Assembly (NCBI GenBank): GCA_001792895.1 | Contig: MARA01000034.1 | Span: forward strand, 1-64,000 | Length of the DNA: 64,000 nt | Reading direction: 5' to 3' | Origin: Lentinus brumalis | Taxonomy: Eukaryota; Basidiomycota; Agaricomycetes; Polyporales; Polyporaceae | Shown: positions 1 to 9,964 of the stretch, one piece after another | Layout of the letters: each line of letters begins with the position of its first letter | Position numbering within the stretch: position 1 is the first letter of the stretch | Notes under the pieces: generated by a model | The model's database searches: none | What the model saw: only the letters and a program-made list of their open reading frames with translations | Told to the model about the DNA's origin: nothing | Program-made: the position numbers and the translations under genes

Positions 1-1741
1 TGCTATGCTCGCTTCTCTCCCAACTTCATCCCTGCTGCCGGCGTGACCCTCAACGAAATCATCGAGTCACTCTGGCCAGAGACCAATGACATTGCAGGCA
101 GCACACGGGGCATGGCTACAGGGCACCGCCAGGAGAGTATTGACGACCACATGAACGACTCCAACCACATGAAGCTCATCCGCTTACGTGCGTGCTAGAT
201 CTACAGCATATGTTGCTGGTTATACTAACCCCCACACACACAGCCGCAGCGCTGGCGCGGAAGTGGCGCACTGCATGCACTGAGCTAGGGCCTGCCCGGG
301 AGGCGCTGGAGTCCCTTGCTGCCCAGTTCCCACCATCCAAGGTAAAGGAATGGGAGAAGGATGCCAAAAGGGCAGCTAAAAAACGACACCGAAAGCCAGA
401 GGTGATGGACATCTACGAGGTGCAGGATGCCAAGCGTGAGTGATACGAAGTGCTCTTGCCCATTAGATCTGACACAAATGTGCCCGTATTGCCCGCAGTG
501 CCCACTCGTGCCCAGATTCAGCTTGAGTTGGCCAAGAAGGAGAATGCTCGTACAGGTGGATCAAAGGGTGCTGCCGCATGGATTGTGGTGGGTCTGAAAA
601 TTGAGGAGGATCGGTGGGTGTCCTGGGTATTTACTTCTAAGTATTCCTGCTAACCTCATTATTCAGCCTTGCAATCGCCAATAAGGCGCGCCAGATCCGC
701 CCTACAAGCTCTACCGAGGAGAAGATCGCACTTGAACGTTCACGTGCTGCCCTCCTGAAGAGCATTGAAAAGTTCCACAAAGATGCCAAGAACTTCCTGC
801 CTGTCCGCGCACTCGTGGATTTTCTGGCAATGCCTACAGTGTCGTCCTCTCTTGGAGCAGAATGGGATAGCATTGAAGAAGCCGCAGGCATCGCACAGGC
901 CCCTACCAGTGATGACGAACCAGCCTCTACAATCACCCCTGAACGGATTGCCATCGCCTTGCCATCAACCCTCGGTGCTTCATTGTGTCGCTCTCACGGA
1001 CTGACAAACCTCCTCACCAGTGAACGCGAGCTGCGCATTGGTCAGATGAACGACTGCCTCCACAGTGTTCGCGTAGGAATTGGGTACAAGTCCTTCCTTT
1101 ACCGCACAGAGGTCCGCACAGCCACCTCTACACGGCAGAAGCTGCGAAGCTTCGACGACGTCCATCTGGCTGACGCTGGCATCCTCTCAAATGCTCGGCT
1201 ATACCAAGCCTCACGGTCTGCAATAGGGAACCTGTACGATGCACAAGTTCCCTCCGATGCTGAGGAGCTTGCTGCCGTGCATGCACGCTACCGTGTCCTG
1301 GAGAAGAAGGATATGAAAGCCAACACAGCACTTGTTGAGCATGCTGTGCGAGGGGTCTCTCTGTTGCATCTTCCCTGGTTCTGGAATATGGCATCTGGAG
1401 AAGCGGAGGAAGGATCATGGATGGAGGAGAGTACGTGCACCATGTCCCCTCTCATCGAACCAATTCTGATCTATCATACAGTGTACCGTGTTGTATATCT
1501 GCGAGCCCATGCCCGTCTTGCCCGTTGGGATGAGGAGATTGCCATCGTACCGGCAGAGATGGACAGGACACTTCGAAGCTACCAGATCAGTGAGGACGAG
1601 TGGCTCCGACGTGGTAGAACCACACAGAAGGGCCTAGGACATCAGGCATGGGCTGCCCGGCAGGCTGCAGTCTGGCATGCCCTGCACGCACATTCAGATA
1701 CACTGTTCACTGTTGCCCGTGCAAACTTCCAACCTACTTAG
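1..1741 (+). CDS. KDZ-type transposase of element E0, C-terminal half (5' end outside window)
   Basis: This is the C-terminal part of a KDZ-family DDE transposase, which cuts and joins its own element's ends in the nucleus. Five exons can be joined in frame by matching the intact paralogue at 18,383-22,566: 1-187, 244-435, 499-613, 667-1430 and 1482-1741. The lengths of exons 2 and 3 (192 and 115 bp) are the same as in that paralogue. The first exon holds the catalytic-glutamate block (NEIIESLW), followed by the family stretch GMATGHRQE...HMNDSN. A later exon has the conserved MNDCLHSVRVGIGYKSFLYRT-type block, and the last begins VYRVVYLRAH. No stop or frameshift is seen, so the visible part could be active. 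It is clearly more diverged from the copies in E1 and E2 than those two are from each other. The catalytic aspartates and the cysteine cluster would lie left of the window. Confidence 0.8.
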
Positions 1742-1859
1742 ACCATGTAACTGCACAGATTCCTATACAAGATTGCAGAATGTTCACCAAAATATCCAGC
1801 TCACCACCATGTAGACCTGTAGCATACAGTGCCCACATGGGCAGGCCGGAAATCAGTGC

Positions 1860-2110
1860 CCAAAGCGGCTGCGGGCACGGGCACGGGCACACAGTAGTGA
1901 CCGAGGTGGGCACAGGCACGGGCACGGGCACGGCACGGGCACGGAGGGCATAAACATGAACATGGAGGGCACGGACATGGGCACAGGGGGCACAAACACG
2001 GGCACGGGGGCACAGACACGGGCACGGACAGAGACATGCCCACGCACATGGACACGGACACGGGCACGGACACGGGCATGGACACGGGCACGGACACGGA
2101 CCCGGACGCG
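1860..2110. repeat. GGGCAC/GGACAC hexanucleotide minisatellite
   Basis: This stretch is an imperfect tandem array of six-base units of the forms GGGCAC, GGACAC and GGGGCAC. It lies between the E0 transposase and the minus-strand gene. Reading frames across it are open on both strands only because the unit length is a multiple of three, giving Arg/Thr or Pro/Val/Cys repeats, so I do not call a protein here. The GGGCA core recurs at other places in E0. Confidence 0.8.
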
Positions 2111-2205
2111 GTCACGCACACGGATACAGGGAGGAGGAATATTGAGCGAGCAGCGAGGAGAAGTCCTCAAAGATACAATATATAGAGATATACTACTACT
2201 GACCA

Positions 2206-3323
2206 GGAAGTTCATGTTGGAATATAGGTGTACCCGTCTGTCCCATAGTCTCCTTGTACAAGTAGTACTCCTGGGCTTCCTCAAGCGTATGGAACCGCCT
2301 GATCTTCCGCCCAGGATGGTTCCCTGCCATCGTGTAAGCGGTGATTCTGCGTAACAGTCAAAACAAGTTACAAGATAACGGTGTCGATACTCACTTGTCC
2401 ATAAAGATGCCTGTCGTGTCGCCAAGCACAACAACATATGCAGGGCCCTCCGGGACAATGATGCTGGACGTATTTGTTGTTGCAATTGAGCTCACCGTGG
2501 TGGAAGGGGTATTGAGAGCAGAGGTAGATGGGAGAGCAGGATGCAAGCCATGGAAAGACGGCTTGGCTGTAGATGGCATTGCGGGGGTGGGAAGAGATGG
2601 GGCAGGATGCAAGCGTTGAAAAAACGGCTGGGTTGTAGATGGAAATAGTGAGCGCGGGAAGAGATGGGGCACGGTGGGTGCTCACCTGCCTGTCGGGTGG
2701 CCTCACTTCCGCCTCATGTGCCACGGACTCCATGACGGTCGCCTTGTTGGCCGACTGCGCGTTGGCTGGTTTCTGTTGAGGCTTCCAGTGGCGTGCTCTC
2801 CCCGCAGACTCGATGAGGAGCGTCGTGTGGGGATCAGATGCGCGAGCACTGAGATATGTGGCCGATGTAGAACTAGTACCCGTGGGGGCAGCAGCAGAAA
2901 TTGTGCTCCGAGGGGTGCTCATGGCTGATGCAACGGGGCGGCGATTGGTGTGGATGACGAGGTCAGTAAGGATGGGTGCTCGTGCTCGGGGGCCATCCAG
3001 TGCGGATCTCGTGAAGGGCCATTGACCCAGGCGCGTCTGGCAGCATCGACATTCTTGAACTTCTTGTAGAGCGCACCAGGAAAGCCAATGACCATGGGGC
3101 CGGCAAGTCCCCTGCACGGAGTATGTAGGATATTCGAACGGTTGAGAGAAAACACTCACCAGCCCATATAAACCCCAACACAGCGACCTTTCCAAATCGT
3201 ATAACCCTTTCCATCATCGATATCACCAAATACCATGATCAATCCATCCTCCTCGTAGACCGGCGTGGGTCCCACGCTGAGCGCAGCGCGATCAAAGTCT
3301 TCACGTTGCTCCTTTGTCAGCAT
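2206..3323 (-). CDS. Protein with two RNase H1 N-terminal-like domains
   Basis: Reading from ATG at 3,323 on the minus strand, the first exon ends RCVGVYMGW. It splices through a GT-AG intron into the pattern GFPGALYKKFKN.DAARRAW. That is the RNase H1 N-terminal hybrid-binding fold (also called the viroplasmin-type domain, a cellular family despite the name). A low-complexity Ser/Thr/Ala linker follows. A second, similar unit then reads YVVVLGDTTGIFMDK, an intron, and GNHPGRKIRRFHTLEEAQEYY, ending at the stop at 2,206. Such domains bind RNA-DNA hybrids or double-stranded RNA. No catalytic RNase H domain is visible. The gene sits between E0 transposase and E0 gene F, a position that is empty in E1 and E2, so it may be E0-specific cargo. 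Splicing in the linker is uncertain. Confidence 0.55.
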
Positions 3324-3768
3324 TTGACACAAGCTTGTGGCAGTTGCAAGAATGCCGTTGGTATTGCACAGATTGCACGATAGGGAGGGAGGCGTGGAGA
3401 CGGTGTGAGATGGGAGCTAGATGCATGCAAGAAATGTAGACGCCGGAAGAGCCACGGTGGCCTGCCTGGAAGGGACGCCCTTCTGTCGAGTTCAGCAACC
3501 CGCAGGGATGCAGCAAAAGACATGTATGTGATTTTGCTTGGCCGTCTGTGCCAATTGCAGCAATGGGCATGCAATACTCAGTGGGATTCAGTACAACTGG
3601 GGCATGGGCAGGCAGCCTCCGGGCAGCGAGGGCAGCACGGGCAACATGGGCAGTCCCGGGCATGGCCAAGTCAGCAGGTGTTATTAATTGCCTTTAAAGG
3701 GATGCAACCAAAAATATATGGGCGGTTATCGATCTCAACTGCGACCAACCATCTCCCGTCACTTCAGC

Positions 3769-4830
3769 ATGAGAGCCGCCTATGCCGAACTACAGTACAT
3801 TGCATGGAGAATCGTGGAGGCTCTGAAGGCCTACCCTCTGGACCCGAGCCATACCACGCAGCGCCGCTTTGCTACAGGGTTTGCCCGTGAACTGGTGTGT
3901 ATCTACATATGTTCATGTGCAGTCGGTCACTCACAAATCACAATTTAGTGGCAAGCAACTTCAGCCATAGGTTTAGCAGGCGCTGCTTCTGTGTCCAGGG
4001 GTGGTGCGGCAACCTGTGAAATTGTGCCAGCTGTGATTCGCATCATGCTGGAGTGCGCCACATTCCAAGGCACAGGACTTCTCGTCAACATGGCAAAGGT
4101 TGACAGGCAGAAGGTTATCGAGGCTTACGACAGCAAGTATACGTTCCCAGAGGGCATGACCGACTTCGCCCGATGGTGGGAGTTCAATGAGCCCCAAGCT
4201 GGGGATAGCAAGCCTCGTGCACTGTGGTGGGAGATTCCCAGTACGGTAATGGTGAGCACGGTTCTGACCATGTGTGTGGATTGATCATTTTAACCTTCGA
4301 CATGATGGCAGGCAAGACCGATGCTCATGTGGCAGGAGGATGCTGTGGATGCCGTGCAACTGGCAAGTGAGATGAACTCCACCATTGCCTCCCGGTACCA
4401 GCAAACCAAGCAGGAGATCAGTGCTGAGAAGAAACGGGGCCATGCAGCGAAATCCTGCTATGTCCGTACGCGGAGCTGGCCAATCGAGTGGAAGCGCCGT
4501 GAAGAAAGTACCACGCGGTCCCATGGTTCCAGTGGCCCAGAGGCAGGCCCCTCATGCATACAGCAGGATAGGACAGGGATGCCGACCAATGGGGTGACGG
4601 GCACAACAGCGGGCAATGGGGGCACTACGGGCAGCCGTCCGATGGCGGACCAATCGGGTTCCGCGGGCAGCACGGGCAGCACGGGCATCCTCACGGTGGA
4701 TGTACAAGCCACAGTGGATATAGCGGCAGCGGCTGTGCAGGGGCAGTCAGCTGACTTGGATGTGTTGGGGCGTACTGAACAACTGGTGCCTGGGCATGCA
4801 ATGGATGTAGATGTAGACCGTGCTATGTGA
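3769..4830 (+). CDS. KDZ-element accessory protein F, E0 copy
   Basis: Three exons are supported by comparison with E1 and E2: 3769-3894, 3949-4251 and 4312-4830, coding for 315 residues. The start is the ATG at the point where the paralogues also begin (M..A..ELQYIAWR in E0, MHKAAAVELHF in E1). Exon 1 ends in the shared FAREL-type block. Exon 2 has the tryptophan-rich FARWWEFNE segment matching WWTWPSL in E1. Exon 3 begins with RPMLMW, matching RRPMMVF, and continues with a conserved helical stretch and then a Gly/Thr/Ser-rich tail encoded by GGGCA-type repeats. I do not recognise the family. The gene always lies directly downstream of the transposase on the same strand, which suggests a partner role in transposition. 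It is intact here. Confidence 0.7.
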
Positions 4831-5242
4831 GCTTTGTAACGGACATGATATGAAATATACTGAGCAGCTGCGACTCCGGCCCTAGACCATAACTCACAGA
4901 AGACAATCAAACCCCCTGTATATAGTCCCTGCAGTGCACACAGGAATATATAATCAATATAATGATAGCTAACACTGGAGCCAATGAGGGGTGAGGTGTC
5001 CCCTGATGCGCCGTCCAGTCACCTGCGCACAGACCTACTCGCTTGCCTGATGCTTGTCTGCTTGCTCTGCTGGTCTATATGCCTGGAGACTTGAAAGCCC
5101 CAGTCTCTAGTGTCCTTCCTCGGCAGTGTGCTGGTCAGCATTTAATTTGGGACAAAGATACTACATGTCTAGCTAGTCGGATAGGGTGATAGTATAGTCC
5201 CCGTTACATGGCAGTCAATAGCCCTATGCATAGCCTTTCGAG

Positions 5243-6190
5243 CGTGCTTGTGATGGGCAGTATGAGCTTGCAGCGGGTAGTACGAGCGGGCTTGGGACGG
5301 CCAGAGTGAGGTAGCAGCGGGCAGATTAAATAAGTCTGAATGACCGGAGGGCATAGCAAACGAGCGGCGGGCAGGGTGAACGAGCAGCAGGCGGAGGGAA
5401 CAAACCACAGGATGAACAAGCAAGAGGCGGAATTAAGAAATGGCTGAAAGTACAGGGAAGCAACAAGAGTCATGAGGGGGTGATAGGTACAAGGAGGTGG
5501 CTGGAGATACAAGCAAGCAGCGGGCAGGCGGTGAGCAGGATGGGCAGGCGACGGGCACGGCGGGCACGGCGGGCAGGTGACCGTCAGCAATAAAGGACTT
5601 GGACAGGTCATGCAGCTAACACAGAAAAGAGCGACTAGGCAGGAGTTCATTGAAATCGCAAGCCGGGTAATGACAGTATAAATCTGAGCGGGCGAGAGGT
5701 AAGACAACTAGTTATAAGCATAGTTGTCAATATTCTGGGGACCTTGGGCATAGAGAACAAGAACAACGGACAGCACAAGAGAGGAAGAGCGGCAATTATG
5801 AAGAATGCCAGATGGGCAAAGCAAGCTTGTGATGAGCAGTACAGGCTTGTGGCAGGTAGTATGAGCCTGCAGTGGGTAGTACAAGCGTGCAGCGGGTAGT
5901 ACCAGAGGGCTTGGGACGGCTAGAGTGAGGTAGCAGTGGGCAGATTAAACAAGTCTGAATCACCGGAGGGCATAGCAAATGAGCGGCGGGCAGGGTGAAC
6001 GAGCGGCAGGCAGAGGGAACAAACCACGGGATGAACAAGCAAGAGGCGGGATTAAGGAATGGCTGAAAGTACAGGGAAGCAACAAGAGTCATGAGGGGGT
6101 GGTTGGACATACAAGCAAGCAGCGGGCAGGCGGTGAGCAGGATGGGCAGGCGGCGGGCACAGCGGGCACAGCGGGCACGGAGGGCAGGCG
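5243..6190. repeat. Direct duplication, offset about 620 bp
   Basis: The block from about 5,243 to 5,579 (…GGGCTTGGGACGG…GGCAGATTAAA…AAGTACAGGGAAGCAAC…) recurs at about 5,821-6,190 with a few substitutions. Both copies end in GGGCAGGCGG/GGGCACGG runs. The order of shared words and the spacing show a segmental duplication; the copies are not exact, so it is not very recent. Confidence 0.8.
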
Positions 6191-7086
6191 GCGGGCAAGC
6201 AGCGGGCACGGTGGGCAGGTGCCAGGCAGTGCATGGGGGCAGCAAGTAGAGTACAAGGATGGCGGGCATGAGAAACAAGCAGCAGGCAGGGCGGTGGAGT
6301 TCTACGAGCAAATTAGCCATGGAATTCACATGTAGAGTCATCACAAGTAGACACTCACAGAGCCTTTGACTGGAGATCTTGCATGATGAACGCTCAGCCA
6401 CGCTGCTGCTCACCAGCTCACTTTCTTGCATGCCCGTTAGGGTTAGACCCTGCTTGCCTGGTCATCCGTGAACTGGTCTACGCACTCCCCTATATGCCTA
6501 ATTGTGCACACACTTGCTCGACTCTTTGTTTGCCTGGTCTTCATTTTAGTCGAAACTCAGGATGGAATCTGACTTGCACCTGGTGCAATATGTCACTGAT
6601 GAGTTCCATGTCCTGCAGATGCACAGTTAGACATGCACGTATACCTGTGATATCAATAGCAAGAGTGAGACAACCCACGCAAAGTTTAAGTACGAACTGT
6701 ACCGTATACCAACTGTACCGTCTACCAACTTATCTGTCCTGTGACCCACTGTGATTCTGCCTGCTGTTCTGCTGTTCCTTGGTCGCTAACTGACCCATGG
6801 TTACCAAGCCATCTTGATAGCTGACCCATCCCAAGCCCCTATGTCATGCGGCACTGGCACTGACCTGTATCGACTCCTCGCAGTGCAGAGGATGTCCAGC
6901 AGGCTGGAAGCTTGTCGGAGGATAGCAATGATAGTGATGTAGGGAAGGGAGGGAATAAGCATGGGGGAGGAGTCCCTGCCAAGCGGTATAGGAATATGAT
7001 GTCAATAGAAGCTGACTGAAGCACACTATAACCACCCTATAGTGCCCCAGGCAGGCAAATATAAGGATGCAGATTGATAGGACACT

Positions 7087-7460
7087 TGACACTCGAGAAA
7101 CTGATATAGCAGCTCACCGTGGTACCCCGTATGACAACAGCATAGGCAGCCGCACGCCTGCCCGGTCGGACAAGTGCACTGCCCAGCGTCAGTGCCCGGT
7201 CGGGGAGGTGCGCTGCACAGCTTCTGGGCATGGCCGGGGCAGCTCAATGGCCATGGCGCCGGTCAGTAACCAATCCCTGACACTCGAGAAACTAATATAG
7301 CAGCTCACCGCGATACCCCGTATGACAACAGCATAGGCAGCCGCACGCCTGCCCGGTCGGGCAAGCTCACTGCCCAGCGTTGGCGCCCAGTCGGGCAAGT
7401 GCGCTGCCCAGCTTCTGGGCACGGCCGGGCCAGCTCAATGGCCATGGCCCTGGTCAGTAA
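7087..7460. repeat. Tandem duplication of a unit of about 191 bp
   Basis: Two adjacent copies start with ACACTCGAGAAACT (near 7,088 and 7,279). Each continues through AGCTCACCG..ATACCCCGTATGACAACAG, GCCGCACGCCTGCCCGGTCGG and CAGCTCAATGGCCATGG. A third, partial relative of the GCCCGGTCGG word follows near 7,580-7,640. No coding function is evident. Confidence 0.75.
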
Positions 7461-7767
7461 ATGGTACCTATCGAGCCAGGTACCAGTGTAGCAGCCTACT
7501 ATGGTTGGAGGTATGGCCACCATCAAGGCTTGAATACATTGCACTAATAGTTAATCACTAACACAGCAACAAAGACGGTTGGCGCCCGAGCCGATCGGAC
7601 CAGCTCAACGGGCAGCCTTGCCCGTCCGACCGGGTCCGACTGCCCCACTATAGTGGGGTTTAGTGAGTCCGATTCACACAGGTCAGTGGGTGGAACTACT
7701 GAATGGGCTCCTCCAATCCGCTCTCTTCCTGGACATTCCTGCGCTGCTCTGTCGTTGCTCAGGTCCC

Positions 7768-7774
7768 CGCCTCT
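7768..7774. repeat. Target-site duplication of E1, left copy (CGCCTCT)
   Basis: The seven bases CGCCTCT directly precede the first base of the E1 terminal repeat and recur directly after its last base at 26,399-26,405. A perfect match on both sides of an element with inverted termini is the signature of a cut-and-paste insertion. Confidence 0.85.
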
Positions 7775-7820
7775 CACATAGCTCAGTAGATGTACCCTAT
7801 GTTAGTGACCCATACAAACT
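7775..7820 (+). repeat. E1 left terminal inverted repeat
   Basis: The first 46 bases of E1 begin CACATAGCTCAGTAG. They match, with small gaps, the inverted sequence of the right end at 26,353-26,398. The match to the corresponding end of E2 (49,449 reading down) continues for about 115 bases with only a couple of differences. Confidence 0.85.
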
Positions 7821-8106
7821 GACATACGGCCACTGATGTGATATGATCAGACATGATCATAGAGTGTGTTGTGGCATATATATGGGATGTTCAGGCCCAT
7901 ATTATACATCAATCTGCTGGATCCCTACACATACCATTGACCTTCTGGCGCATGCGCTGAGCTGGTATATCCACTACCAGAGGTGTCAGGTCTGCTATGA
8001 ATGCACAGTGGTCAGTTGAAAGCCTAATACCAGAGAGATATAGGGCTGCAGTGATCGGGGCTTGGCCCGGCTTGCCCTATGCTAAGGCCGGCCAAGTATA
8101 TAGGTT

Positions 8107-8485
8107 GAACGGAGACATGTTCGGGGACGACTTCAGGGATGTGGGGGCATGTCTGCGGGCTGAACAGAGACATGTTCGGGGACGACTTCAGGGATGTGGG
8201 GGCATGTCTGCAGGCCGTACAGAGACATGTTCGGGGACGACTTCAGGCATGTGTGGGCATGTCTGCGGGCTGAACGGAGACATGTTCGGGGACGACTTCA
8301 GGCATGTGGGGGCATGTCTGCGGGCTGAACGGAGACATGTTCGGGGACGACTTCAGGCATGTGGGGCATGTCTGCGGGCTGAACGGAGACATGTTCGGGG
8401 ACGACTTCAGGCATGTGTGGGCATGTCTGCGGGCTGAACGGAGACATGTTCGGGGACGACTTCAGGCATGTGTGGGCATGCCCAT
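8107..8485 (+). repeat. 55-bp satellite inside the E1 left end
   Basis: About seven units start at 8107, 8162, 8217, 8272, 8327, 8381 and 8436; the period is 55 bp with one 54-bp unit. Each unit contains GAACGGAGACATG, TTCGGGGACGACTTCAGG and GGGCATGTCTGC. An array with the same 55-bp period and recognisably the same sequence sits at the matching end of E2 (48,612-49,106), so it belongs to the element. The GAACGG core is also the motif repeated inside the opposite end. Confidence 0.9.
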
Positions 8486-8654
8486 CAGCATGTCTGTGAC
8501 CAAAGAATGAATTTGAATATTGAACCCACACCCAGTGCACATTCAATGACCATCATGCATAACAGAGAAAATTCCTTAAGTTTGTGCAAGTTCACATCCC
8601 CATAGAGGCCCAGAGCAGGGTAAGCCATAGCAGCAATGTAGCATATATTACACC

Positions 8655-9636
8655 TTAGACATGATCAGGATACATGCTATTTCCCAGTCTTTCAAGTGAG
8701 TCATTGTACAGACACCACTGCCCCCAGTCAAGCATCGCGCAATGCGCTCTGTACCCCTCGCAGGCTTCCAAGGCCGAGACCCAAGCTCCACGCTCAACCT
8801 GCAGAAAGCCAACGTGCCTGGCACTGTGCTCGTTCATCAACACCGCGCCGTTTAGCACCTGCAAACGCGCCGCGGCATTGAACGTTGCCGGAGAACCACT
8901 GTCCAAGCGTACACGGGGATGCGGGCAGATAGATGAGGCACCGCTTGCTATATCGGCCGCTTGGCGGCTGGACTGTTGGGAGGAGCTTGCGGGTAGATCG
9001 GCTCGTGTGGATGAGCCGCAGGCATCGGGGCGATATAACCGCCCCGAGACCGGGCGAACATCGGGCGAATGGCCTCGGGCGATCGGGTCGAAACCGTCGG
9101 GCGGATTGCCTTCGGGGCGGAGCTGGTCGGGCGGATCGGGTGAGGTCATTGCGACGGCCTGCTGCTCATTCGGCAGTGCCATCGCACTGAAGATAGGACT
9201 CAGCTCCTGGGGCTCGATGACGGAGTTGAGAGGAGAAGGACAGGAGAGCTCGCCATCCATGAGGATGGGTGACAGCGACGGCGAGCAGGCGAATGCAGGA
9301 GAGCGAACACCCACACCAATAGGGGAGGATAGGAGCTCATCTGCAGAGCCCACCCAACCCGGCAGGGGTGACAGGTTCATGCCGTCGTTCTCAAGTGCGG
9401 TGGCGATTGGTGACCCCACCAGCAACGGACTAGGACAATCGTGCGCTGCAATGCAAAAGATGAGATCGCAGACCGCCCTGGGTATGTACGTACTCACCAG
9501 GATGCTCGACGCCGCCGTGAGTTTCAATCCCAGTCATTGCTGAGTCGGCAGGCTCTTCGAATGCAAGGCCGATGGGGGAGAGGGGCCGAGAGGACTGGGG
9601 ACGGCGGGGATTCCGCTTTTGCCTTCTTCGGCCCAT
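8655..9636 (-). CDS. KDZ-element protein A (E1 copy), unknown function
   Basis: Two exons, 9498-9636 and 8655-9445, separated by a 52-bp GT-AG intron, encode about 309 residues. The start is the ATG at 9,636 (MGRRRQKRN), at the same place as the E2 copy, and the intron interrupts the same codon in both. I do not recognise the family. The middle is low-complexity Ser/Pro/Asp and carries short SPI..MDGELS-type motifs, partly encoded by TCGGGCGG repeats. The strongly conserved part is the last 65 residues (NGAVLMNEH.ARH.GFL…WGQWC.YND…NSMYPDHV). No transmembrane segment or signal peptide is seen. It is transcribed towards the satellite end, divergently from gene B. The E1 copy is uninterrupted; the E2 copy has a frameshift. 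Confidence 0.7.
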
Positions 9637-9964
9637 GGTCGTTAGGCTGGAAGCCAGGTCAGCATAGGAGCCAGAGCACAGCCGGCTTTGCCTTACCAGT
9701 TCCAAAGCTTGCGGATGCAGCGGGAGAGAGCGGTTGGCACGGCAGGTACAGGCCGTAACACGGGAGACGGAAGCAAGTCCGGTAGACGCCATGTCCTATA
9801 CGTCAACATACGGCCACGTGACCGGAGCTCACTTGGACACGTTTCGGGCGGGATACGCTGTCGCTCCTGCACGCCCAGCACGGTACCTGCACACTGTGAC
9901 TTCACCCGCCCGGCCCTACCCGCACTCCTCACGTCTCTCGAAGCCCTATTGCTCTCGTCCCACC

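Larger units (their letters stand above)
4831..7767. other. Repeat-rich stretch without recognised genes, right flank of E0
   Basis: I see no protein of a known family here. Many short frames are open but show no conserved motif and differ between the duplicated copies. The stretch holds a direct duplication (about 5,243-5,579 and 5,821-6,190), a second tandem duplication (7,087-7,460) and scattered GGGCAG/GGGCAC motifs like those in E0. The right end of E0 should lie here, but I could not find a terminal sequence matching those of E1 and E2. Confidence 0.5.

Noticed and set aside
1853..2485. Long minus-strand open frame of about 210 codons
   Set aside because: It reads through a hexanucleotide minisatellite; the Arg/Val/Pro repeats are a by-product of period six. 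The real minus-strand exon only overlaps its upstream end.
2206..3323. Viral origin suggested by the viroplasmin-type domain name
   Set aside because: The fold is the N-terminal domain of cellular RNase H1 and is common in fungi; no other viral gene is near.
5204..6431. Minus-strand frames of 167 and 211 codons
   Set aside because: They lie in the two copies of a direct duplication, differ by indels between copies and show no motif; compositional.
4831..7767. Right terminus of E0
   Set aside because: I searched for CTCAGTAGAT-like ends and the paired target duplication and found none; the E0 ends may differ in sequence.
8107..8485. CRISPR-like array
   Set aside because: Units are contiguous 55-bp tandem repeats with no unique spacers, in a fungal transposon; it is a satellite.
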